Positions 57,913-64,000 of a stretch of 64,000 bases of DNA are shown piece after piece; within the stretch, counting starts at the first letter, position 1, and each line of letters begins with the position of its first letter. The stretch comes from Rhizobium sp. 007 (GTDB lineage Bacteria; Pseudomonadota; Alphaproteobacteria; Rhizobiales; Rhizobiaceae), in NCBI RefSeq assembly GCF_015353075.1, contig NZ_CP064187.1:3229001-3293000 (forward strand). The letters are read 5' to 3'. A program made the translations under genes and the position numbers. The notes beneath the pieces were generated by a model that did not search any database, was not told the origin of the DNA, and worked only from the letters and a program-made list of their open reading frames with translations.

Positions 57913-58149
57913 TCATTCGGCGCGCCGTTTGCGGCCTTTGGACGCTGCAAGGTCTGGACCGCCTTTTGAAAGATCGCCGCCGGTCACATGAGCCGGAACG
58001 TGAATGTCGTCCATCGGCGTCTGCGGCAGCGTCAGATCGACATGGTGCGGCGGCAGCACCTGCACCTTCTGCATGCGGTTCGGCTTTGCCCGCTTCATGC
58101 GGTCTGCCGCTTCCGTACGCTTGTCGGGAGAATGGGTCGAAGTCTGCAT
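57913..58149 (-). CDS. Small basic protein of unknown function, 78 aa
   Basis: The product is hydrophilic and basic at both ends (MQTSTHSPDKRTEAADRMKR; ASKGRKRRAE). The centre is proline-rich (VLPPHHVDLTLPQTPMDDIH). GGAGGGACCACGA is a strong Shine-Dalgarno at the right distance. It lies 71 bp upstream of the 60-aa gene on the same strand, and the two may be cotranscribed. It is probably largely disordered. No family recognised. Confidence 0.6.
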   Translation of the reverse strand: MQTSTHSPDKRTEAADRMKRAKPNRMQKVQVLPPHHVDLTLPQTPMDDIHVPAHVTGGDLSKGGPDLAASKGRKRRAE

Positions 58150-58554
58150 TCGTGGTCCCTCCTTTTTTATCGCGCCGGCAATGGCGTTCCATTGCTCAAC
58201 CAGAGCCTAACGGGCGGGCGACTGCATGGTTCCAAAGAAAAGCTTCGGCGCAGACTGCGGCCGCCTTGACTGGCGCCACAGGTTGACTACCTAGAAGGCT
58301 GTCCGCGGCCAAAACGATGCGCATGGTTGCCCCCCGTGCAAAAGCATCGGCTGCCGGACAAACACTGGTGCCGGGCCCCTCTGGCGAGAGTTTTTACGGC
58401 GCTCTCGTGATGTCGGTACCGCCTGCAAATAGCCGGCGGATTTTCACTCGATGAAAAAGCTCACAATGCCTCGCGCGCATATCCCTTACGATATGCCGCG
58501 TTTTTCACTCACATCATCCTTCAAGAACGATGTCCGCATCAAAGAGGTGCGGCC
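58150..58554. other. Intergenic region and long leader before the DUF475 gene
   Basis: No gene is seen in these 405 bp. The right half looks like a structured mRNA leader. It has a CGAGAG/CTCTCG hairpin near 58384-58407 and the terminator-like hairpin at 58473-58506. I looked for the GGGGAGUA motif of the yybP-ykoY manganese riboswitch, common before TerC-type genes, and did not find it. Confidence 0.5.
58473..58506 (+). terminator. Terminator-like hairpin (possible attenuator) in the DUF475 leader
   Basis: CGCG-CATAT pairs with ATATG-CCGCG (one bulged base) around an 8-nt loop, followed directly by TTTTT. It lies 49 bp upstream of the DUF475 start codon, with no gene ending just before it on this strand. 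Conditional termination is therefore plausible. Confidence 0.5.
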
Positions 58555-59673
58555 ATGAAGCAACCCATCAGCCATCAATCCACGCTCGGCTATTTCCGCT
58601 GGGCTTTCATCATCACGGCCGTTGGCCTGGCGCTCGGCGCTTTGCTGGGCTGGCAGTCAACCGGCACGATCAGCGGCATGGCGACTATCTTCTTTATCTG
58701 CACGGTTCTGGCCGTGCTGGAGATTTCCCTCTCCTTCGACAACGCGATCGTAAACGCCAACAAGCTCAAGGAAATGACGCCTGTCTGGCAGCATCGGTTC
58801 CTGACCTGGGGCATTATCATTGCCGTCTTCGGCATGCGCATCGTCTTTCCGCTGGCAATCGTGGCGATAGCCGCAAGTATCGGCCCGATCGACGCCGTGA
58901 TCCTCGCCGCACGGCAACCGGCTGAATATGCGCGCATCATGAACGAAGCCCATCTGCCAATCGCCGCCTTCGGCGGGACCTTTCTTCTGATGGTCGGCCT
59001 TTCTTACTTCTTCGACCCTGAGAAGGACGTCCATTGGATTGTCTCTGTTGAAAAACTGATGTCGCGCGGTGCCACGGTCAAAGGCATCGAAATCGCCTTC
59101 GTTCTCTTATTGATCCTCACTTTCGCTTCATTGCTTGAAGGCCAAGAATCGACGACCTTCGTCTACAGCGCGATCTACGGCCTTGTCACATTCCTGGTGG
59201 TCGAAGTCATTGGCGCACTGCTGGACGCCTCGCAAAAGGCCATGGCAGAAGCGGCACGCGGTGGGCTTGGCGCATTCATCTATCTTGAGGTTCTGGATGC
59301 AAGCTTCTCGTTCGACGGCGTCATTGGCGCCTTCGCCCTGACGCAGAACCTTTTCATCATCGCCATCGGTCTGGGCATCGGCGCGATGTATGTACGCTCG
59401 ATGACGATCATGCTCGTCGAAAACGGAACGCTGACGCATTACCGCTACCTGGAGCACGGCGCGTTTTACGCGATCCTGATCCTTGCGATCATCATGTACG
59501 TCCAGACCCTCTTCCACATTCCGGAAGTGGTCACCGGTCTCGGCGGTGCAGCGCTCATCGGTGTTTCGCTCTGGTCCTCGATCCGCCACAACAAGCGGAA
59601 GGAAGCCCGTGCGAAAGCAGCGAAGGCGCAGGCCGAAGTCCATTCACCTGCCCGCGAGCGGCTGGAGGCCTGA
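58555..59673 (+). CDS. DUF475 (TerC-superfamily) integral membrane protein
   Basis: The 372-aa protein has about nine or ten membrane segments. It has two copies of the TerC-like acidic motif: AVLEISLSFDNAIVNANKL near residue 60 and LEVLDASFSFDGVIGAFAL near residue 255. Aspartates in SFDN/SFDG are thought to bind a divalent ion. DUF475 is a branch of the TerC/Alx/YkoY superfamily, several of which export manganese and supply exoenzyme metalation. The basic C-terminal tail is cytoplasmic-looking. AAAGAGGTGCGGCC precedes the ATG. Confidence 0.92.
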   Translation: MKQPISHQSTLGYFRWAFIITAVGLALGALLGWQSTGTISGMATIFFICTVLAVLEISLSFDNAIVNANKLKEMTPVWQHRFLTWGIIIAVFGMRIVFPLAIVAIAASIGPIDAVILAARQPAEYARIMNEAHLPIAAFGGTFLLMVGLSYFFDPEKDVHWIVSVEKLMSRGATVKGIEIAFVLLLILTFASLLEGQESTTFVYSAIYGLVTFLVVEVIGALLDASQKAMAEAARGGLGAFIYLEVLDASFSFDGVIGAFALTQNLFIIAIGLGIGAMYVRSMTIMLVENGTLTHYRYLEHGAFYAILILAIIMYVQTLFHIPEVVTGLGGAALIGVSLWSSIRHNKRKEARAKAAKAQAEVHSPARERLEA

Positions 59674-59724
59674 CATTTCCGAAGCCGCAGCGTTTGCATG
59701 CGTTGCGGCCTGACGGACAAAAAT

Positions 59725-59757
59725 AAAGCCCGCGACCAACCGGTTGCGGGCTGTTTC
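59725..59757 (+). terminator. Rho-independent terminator after the DUF475 gene
   Basis: AGCCCGC pairs with GCGGGCT, extended by CC/GG closer to the loop, and is followed by GTTTC. It also lies beyond the stop of the convergent 56-aa gene. Confidence 0.75.
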
Positions 59758-59777
59758 ATGCGTGATGTATCGGGAAA

Positions 59778-59948
59778 TTAACGCCCGAAATGGTCGAAGG
59801 CGTCCGGTGCGATACCGAGAACCTTGAGGTCCCGGGGCTTCGGACGGCGACCCGCTTCGAATGCAGCGCTTACAGCATTTGCGGCGCCGATGACTGCGAA
59901 GGCACGGCCGAAGAAACCTTCCCGAATGGACTTGCTGTAGGAGGACAT
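59778..59948 (-). CDS. Small conserved-looking protein, 56 aa
   Basis: The product starts MSSYSKSIREGFFGRAFAVI, has an amphipathic Ala-rich helix (GAANAVSAAFEAGRRP) and ends DLKVLGIAPDAFDHFGR. The C-terminal LKxLGIxxxxFxxFxR pattern recalls short DUF1127-like proteins of rhizobia, but the match is incomplete. The codon use fits the neighbourhood, and GAGAAAGACA precedes the ATG. Function unknown. Confidence 0.65.
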   Translation of the reverse strand: MSSYSKSIREGFFGRAFAVIGAANAVSAAFEAGRRPKPRDLKVLGIAPDAFDHFGR

Positions 59949-60040
59949 TGTCTTTCTCGCTTTGGCTTCATTATTGACATCTCATATATGATGCGCTGCA
60001 GCATTTTCCACAAGTGATGGGATTTCAGGCCTGCCATGCA

Positions 60041-60077
60041 AAAACAAGCGGCCGGCCCATGTTTCAGGGCCGGCCGC
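60041..60077 (-). terminator. Rho-independent terminator of the tctCBA operon
   Basis: On the minus strand a perfect 11-bp stem (GCGGCCGGCCC / GGGCCGGCCGC, 8-nt loop) is followed by TTGTTTTT, about 30 bp beyond the tctA stop. Confidence 0.93.
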
Positions 60078-60107
60078 AAGAAAGGGTTCGAGCAGTATTA
60101 TTCTTCT

Positions 60108-61625
60108 TTAGTCTTCGCTTGCAGCAAGTTGCGAAAGAACTTCGCCGCGGCCGCGTATTCTCAAGATCAACGGGATGATGAAGGCCGCAGCCGCAACGAT
60201 CAGCAACCCGGCTGCGATCGGCGACGTGACAAGCGTCGTCACATCGCCCTGGCTGATGGCGAGCGCCCGGCGGAGCTGCTGTTCGGCAAGCGGCCCGAGA
60301 ATCAAGCCGACAACCACCGGGGCGATCGGATAGCCGAAGAGCCGCATGATATAGCCAAGTACGCCAAACGCGAGCAGCATGCCGAGCTCGAACACCGAGG
60401 GATTGGCGCCGATGGTACCAAGCGTCGCAAACAGCAGGATGCCGGCATAAAGCCAGGGCTTCGGGATCGTCAGCAGGCGGACCCAAAGCCCGATCAGCGG
60501 CAGGTTCAGAACCAGCAGCATGGCATTGGCGATGAGCAGGCTGGCGATCAGGCCCCATACGAGCTGCGGATTGTTCGCAAACAGCAGCGGACCGGGTTGC
60601 AGGCCGTATTGCTGGAAGCCGGCGAGCATGATCGCCGCCGTCGCCGTCGTCGGCAGGCCGAGCGTCAGGAGCGGCACCAGCGTACCGGCTGCCGATGCGT
60701 TGTTTGCCGCCTCCGGGCCTGCTACGCCTTCGATCGCACCGTGACCGAATTCTTCGGGGTTCTTCGCCAGGCGTTTCTCGGTCGCGTAAGAGAGGAACGT
60801 GCCGATTTCGGCACCGCCAGCCGGCATTGCACCGATCGGGAAGCCGATCAAGGTACCACGCAGCCATGCCTTCCAGGAGCGGCCCCAATCCTGGGCCGTC
60901 ATCCAAAGAGAACCCTTGACCGCTTCGACCTTGTCCTCGCCGCGATTGCCTTGGGCTGCGATATAGAGCGTCTCCCCGATCGCGAACATGGCAACCGCAA
61001 GCGTGGTCACTTCGATGCCGTCCAGAAGATCCGGAATGCCGAAGGAAAGACGTGCCTGGCCGGTCTGCTGATCGATGCCGACCATCGCCAGCGCAAAGCC
61101 GATGAAAAGCGACGTCAGCCCGCGAAGCGCCGAATCGCCGAAAGCGGACGAAACGGTCACGAAGGCGAGTATCATCAGAGCGAAATATTCACGCGGCCCG
61201 AAGATCAGCGCCAGTTTGACGATGTAGGGCGCGATGAAGGCAAGGCCGAGCGTGGCTATGAGGCCGGCCACGAACGAACCGATCGCCGCTGTCGCCAGCG
61301 CCGGACCGCCGCGACCCGCGCGCGCCATCTTGTTACCCTCGAGCGCAGTCACGATCGAGGCGCTTTCACCCGGCGTATTGAGCAGGATGGAGGTCGTCGA
61401 GCCGCCATACATGCCGCCGTAGTAGATACCGGCAAACATGATCAGCGAACCGGCCGGGTCGAGCTTGTAGGTGACGGGGAGAAGAAGGGCAACGGTCAGC
61501 GCCGGGCCGATGCCCGGCAGAACGCCGACCGCGGTGCCAAGCGTGACACCGACGAACGCATAAAGAAGGTTCATCGGCTGCATGGCGACCAGGATGCCCT
61601 GGAAGAGGAATTCGAAGGTGCTCAT
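60108..61625 (-). CDS. tctA: Tripartite tricarboxylate transporter, large membrane subunit TctA
   Basis: TctA is the main permease of the TTT system for citrate or other carboxylates. The ~505-aa protein has about eleven to twelve membrane segments. Family signatures are [40 protein letters not shown] with TPGE, and the repeat-related [17 protein letters not shown] and [18 protein letters not shown] 61625 is used; a TTG three codons earlier is also in frame, two bases after the tctB stop. It is the last gene of tctCBA and is followed by a strong terminator. Confidence 0.95.
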   Translation of the reverse strand: MSTFEFLFQGILVAMQPMNLLYAFVGVTLGTAVGVLPGIGPALTVALLLPVTYKLDPAGSLIMFAGIYYGGMYGGSTTSILLNTPGESASIVTALEGNKMARAGRGGPALATAAIGSFVAGLIATLGLAFIAPYIVKLALIFGPREYFALMILAFVTVSSAFGDSALRGLTSLFIGFALAMVGIDQQTGQARLSFGIPDLLDGIEVTTLAVAMFAIGETLYIAAQGNRGEDKVEAVKGSLWMTAQDWGRSWKAWLRGTLIGFPIGAMPAGGAEIGTFLSYATEKRLAKNPEEFGHGAIEGVAGPEAANNASAAGTLVPLLTLGLPTTATAAIMLAGFQQYGLQPGPLLFANNPQLVWGLIASLLIANAMLLVLNLPLIGLWVRLLTIPKPWLYAGILLFATLGTIGANPSVFELGMLLAFGVLGYIMRLFGYPIAPVVVGLILGPLAEQQLRRALAISQGDVTTLVTSPIAAGLLIVAAAAFIIPLILRIRGRGEVLSQLAASED

Positions 61626-61636
61626 CGCATCCAATC

Positions 61637-62128
61637 CTAGAAGAAGAGTCTCTCGAAGGGTCCGGCAGGCAGCGTAAGCTGCAGCAGCTGCGAGAAAATG
61701 ATCCAGACGACGAAGCTGAAGACGATACCCGCCGGGATCGAAAGCCAGAGCTTGCGACGCCCAAAGCCGCGCGCCGTGAAGGCAAAGAGAATGCCTGTGG
61801 CAATCGAGAAGCCGGCCGTCTTCAGAAGCAGCATTTGCGCTGCAAGACCGGCAACAATCCAGATGACGGGAGCGACTTCCTGATGTTCCCGCTCGGGAAA
61901 CTCATTGCGCAACGCCTCGAAGACGGTCCAGATGCCGAGGCCGATCAACCCGAACGCCACGACCTTGGGCGCGGTAGCCGGGCCGATGCGAGCATATTGG
62001 GCGATCGCTCTCATATGCGTGGCGTCCCAAAGCATGACGGCCGCAACGACGAAAAGACAGATAGCAATGATCAGCGCCGCCCAATCCGGGCGGCGCTTCG
62101 TTGCCAAGGGTGCGTTGCCCCTGCTCAT
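61637..62128 (-). CDS. tctB: Tripartite tricarboxylate transporter, small membrane subunit TctB
   Basis: The 163-aa protein has four membrane segments ([77 protein letters not shown]) in the TctB arrangement, including the conserved GF-x-x-A-T-like turn. Its start codon overlaps the tctC stop by four bases (ATGA), and tctA follows within a few bases, so the three subunits are translated together. Confidence 0.93.
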   Translation of the reverse strand: MSRGNAPLATKRRPDWAALIIAICLFVVAAVMLWDATHMRAIAQYARIGPATAPKVVAFGLIGLGIWTVFEALRNEFPEREHQEVAPVIWIVAGLAAQMLLLKTAGFSIATGILFAFTARGFGRRKLWLSIPAGIVFSFVVWIIFSQLLQLTLPAGPFERLFF

Positions 62129-63069
62129 TTAACAAGCCCGATCTCTTTGAGGATGCCTTCGGTTGCGGAGACGTCCTTCTCGAGCTGCGCCTTGAAGGCA
62201 TCGCCTGCGAGGTATGTGTCGGCCCAGCCCTTCGTCTTTAGGATTTCCTGCCAGCCTGCCGACTTGGAAAGCTTGTCGAAATCAGCGGTGACGGCAGCCG
62301 TCTGCTCAGGCGTCAGGCCGGGAGCGGCGGCGACCATCCGCCAGTTCTGCACGCTGACATCGACGCCAGATTCCTTCAGCGTCGGAGCGTCGACACCGTC
62401 AATGCGCTTATCGCTCGAGACGGCGAGCAGGCGGAGCTGCCCGGCCTTCACCTGCGATTCGAACTCGCCATAGCCTGAAATGCCGGCCGTCACCTGTCCG
62501 CCGAGAATAGCGGCAAGCGCCTCACCGCCGCCCGAGAAGGCGACATAGTTGATCTTCGTCGGATCGACGCCGGAGGCCTTCGCGATGAGACCGACCGCGA
62601 TGTGGTCGGTACCGCCGGCCGAGCCGCCACCCCAGGACACCGAACCCGGATCAGCCTTCAGCTTGGCAACGAGGTCACCCATCGTCTTGATGTCGGACGA
62701 TGCCGGAACGACGATGGCCTCATACTCGCCGGTCAGGCGAGCGATCGGTGTGACGTCCTTCAGCGTGACAGGTGACTGGTTGGTGAGAATCGCGCCGACC
62801 ATGACATAGCCGCCAACGATCAGGGCGTTCGGATTGCCGCTATTCTGGCTGGCGAACTGCGCCAGACCGATGGTGCCGCCGGCGCCTGGAACGTTCTGAA
62901 CCTGAACATTGCCAGAGATGCCTTCCTTCTGCATGACGGTCTGCAGCGAGCGGGCCGTCTGATCCCAACCGCCGCCGGGTGCGGCAGGGGCCATGATGGT
63001 GTAGTCGGCCGAATAGGCCGGCAGCGCGATAGCGGCTGCGAAAAGCGTAGCAAGGAAAGTATGCTTCAC
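62125..63069 (-). CDS. tctC: Tripartite tricarboxylate transporter substrate-binding protein TctC
   Basis: The 314-aa periplasmic protein captures the carboxylate for TctAB. It has a signal peptide (FLATLFAAAIALPAYSA), then YTIMAPAAPGGGWDQTARSL and the Bug-family motif NVPGAGGTIGLAQFA. SWGGGSAGGTDHIAVGLIAK, YVAFSGGGEALAAILGGQV and QLRLLAVSSDKR follow. The start is a GTG at 63069, chosen because GGAGGACACATC lies directly before it and the signal peptide begins there. The ligand cannot be deduced. Confidence 0.94.
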   Translation of the reverse strand: MKHTFLATLFAAAIALPAYSADYTIMAPAAPGGGWDQTARSLQTVMQKEGISGNVQVQNVPGAGGTIGLAQFASQNSGNPNALIVGGYVMVGAILTNQSPVTLKDVTPIARLTGEYEAIVVPASSDIKTMGDLVAKLKADPGSVSWGGGSAGGTDHIAVGLIAKASGVDPTKINYVAFSGGGEALAAILGGQVTAGISGYGEFESQVKAGQLRLLAVSSDKRIDGVDAPTLKESGVDVSVQNWRMVAAAPGLTPEQTAAVTADFDKLSKSAGWQEILKTKGWADTYLAGDAFKAQLEKDVSATEGILKEIGLVK

Positions 63070-63378
63070 GATGTGTCCTCCGTGATCGCGGTGAGCGCCG
63101 CGTATTGTTCTCAAGGGAATCGAGAAGCGTTGCCGGGCAGCGGACATTGATGGTCCGCAATAGCGACGGAGACTCCTCCCGAAACGTCTACTCTCCGCCT
63201 CCACGAAGAGAAGTACCAGAACCGCACCACATCAAGCTGTCATTTAGCTGACATCGGCAGGATATCCAGCACCAAGGACACTTTTTTGCCGTAATTCAAG
63301 CATGAGCGCCCGGTTATGCCGGTGGCGTGCATCCCAAATCCGCTCCAATAAAGCAGGTAGGTGCGAAGGCTATCCCAC
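63070..63378. other. Intergenic region upstream of tctC
   Basis: No gene is seen in these 309 bp. The tctC promoter should lie here. An imperfect dyad AGCTGTCATTTAGCTGACAT near 63234-63253 is the only structured element I noticed. No clear terminator for the upstream binding-protein gene is visible. Confidence 0.45.
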
Positions 63379-64000
63379 CTATTGTGTCCGCAGCACCTCG
63401 TTCCAATGGGCGATCAGCCGCGCGCGCTTGACCTGGTCGAGATAGACCATCAGGCCCGGGCTGACCGGAACGGGCCTGAGCTGGGCGCCGAGAAGCTCCT
63501 GCATGGTGTTGGCCGTATTCTCGCCCGCAACCTCGGGGCTGACCGCCGGGATCTGGAGTTTTCGGGCCATGATCGTCTGTCCTTCCTTCGACATGAAGAA
63601 GGTGAGATATTGCCGCCCGAGTTCCGGCTCCGCGGCAGCCTGCGGCACCAGCCCGATGCGCGACATCACGACTGTATAATCCTTCGGCAGCACGATGCCG
63701 ACATCGGGGTGCCGCGACGCCCAGTCCGCCGCATAGGAGCCGAGAATGTTGTAGCCGAGCACGAAGCGCCCGTCGGCTACCCTCTCCAGGATCGCCGAAC
63801 TCGTCGAATAGAGCTTGACGCCCGCAGCCCCCATCGCCCGGATCACCGACCAGATGTCCCCGAACTGCTCCTGGTCGCGCGCCATGAACAGAAAGCCGAC
63901 GCCGGAGCGTTCGATGTCATAGGTGCCGATGCGGCCGTAAACCGCGTTGCCTTTGCGCTTCAGGTAATCGACGAATTCCGCCCGTGAACTTGGCACCGGT
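63379..64000 (-). CDS. Periplasmic ABC-type solute-binding protein, C-terminal part (truncated by window)
   Basis: The frame runs off the window edge, leaving about 207 C-terminal residues. Landmarks such as AVYGRIGTYDIERSGVGFLF, RFVLGYNILGSYAADWASRH, LPKDYTVVMSRIGLVPQAA and QYLTFFMSKEGQTIMAR are typical of Fe(III)-type/SBP_bac solute-binding proteins. It is upstream of tctCBA on the same strand; in some proteobacteria such a gene accompanies the TctDE two-component system beside tct operons, so tctDE could lie just outside the window. That last point is inference. Confidence 0.8.
   Translation of the reverse strand, partial: PVPSSRAEFVDYLKRKGNAVYGRIGTYDIERSGVGFLFMARDQEQFGDIWSVIRAMGAAGVKLYSTSSAILERVADGRFVLGYNILGSYAADWASRHPDVGIVLPKDYTVVMSRIGLVPQAAAEPELGRQYLTFFMSKEGQTIMARKLQIPAVSPEVAGENTANTMQELLGAQLRPVPVSPGLMVYLDQVKRARLIAHWNEVLRTQ

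Noticed and set aside
58290..58510. yybP-ykoY manganese riboswitch before the DUF475 gene
   Set aside because: The conserved GGGGAGUA and paired downstream motif were looked for and not found; only generic hairpins remain.
60036..61640. A 534-codon plus-strand frame opposite tctA
   Set aside because: It is a shadow of the membrane protein gene tctA; the composition is Arg/Gln/Asp-rich low complexity with no domain.

Overview
The window looks like an ordinary, GC-rich, gene-dense stretch of the main chromosome of a member of the Rhizobiaceae (Rhizobium/Agrobacterium/Sinorhizobium group). The placement rests on marker genes typical of that group: a GapR-type DUF2312 protein, a CpdR-like receiver, an Omp10-type lipoprotein, a BA14K-family protein, homospermidine synthase, a Cys-less 41-aa ribosomal protein L36, and an MmgR/suhB-family small RNA between hisN and an N-formylglutamate amidohydrolase gene. 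I see no prophage, insertion sequence, CRISPR array, plasmid origin or rRNA.

Layout. 1-5.3 kb: end of a TauE/SafE transporter, an ArsR regulator, two small DUF465 proteins flanking a divergent promoter, purE-purK, rpmJ, a TPR protein and an alpha/beta hydrolase. 5.4-12.8 kb: gamma-glutamyltransferase, a secreted protein, a membrane-anchored AraC regulator, a threonine-dehydratase-like enzyme, a LysR gene divergent from a tautomerase-DUF4865 pair, and a LysE exporter. 12.9-16.5 kb: pyk with an overlapping DUF1036 gene, then N-formylglutamate amidohydrolase, DUF1244 and gapR. 16.8-25.8 kb: chloroperoxidase-like hydrolase, a DUF882 murein-peptidase-like protein, a sigma-54 response regulator, an M3 oligopeptidase, and pabB-pabC behind an inverted-repeat intergenic element. 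26-33.8 kb: homospermidine synthase, omp10, a 5'-nucleotidase with a LysM tail, hemH, qmcA-nfeD, and an arabinose-5-phosphate isomerase.

34-41 kb is rich in envelope genes: an outer-membrane beta-barrel, galU, an MltB-type transglycosylase and a DUF459/SGNH protein. The gltB-gltD glutamate synthase locus follows (39.4-45.8 kb), with a small membrane protein gene between the two subunits and a perfect dyad about 250 bp upstream of gltB. 46-52 kb: threonine aldolase, BA14K protein, a LysR/bile-acid-symporter divergent pair, and Hsp20. 52-55 kb: a lipase-like hydrolase, hisN, the small RNA, a second N-formylglutamate amidohydrolase, cpdR and tRNA-Val(GAC). 55-64 kb: small hypothetical proteins, a nuclease-like protein with a degenerate active site, an MgtC-like protein, a DUF475 membrane protein behind a terminator-like leader hairpin, the tctCBA tricarboxylate transporter operon, and the end of a periplasmic binding protein gene cut by the window edge.

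No large undescribed system is evident. The points most worth a second look are non-coding or very small: the sRNA, two stem-loops sharing one apical sequence upstream of pepF and gltB, the gltB dyad, the terminator-like hairpin before the DUF475 gene, the intergenic inverted repeat before pabB, and several unannotatable small membrane proteins. All functions are read from sequence alone; no database search was run.
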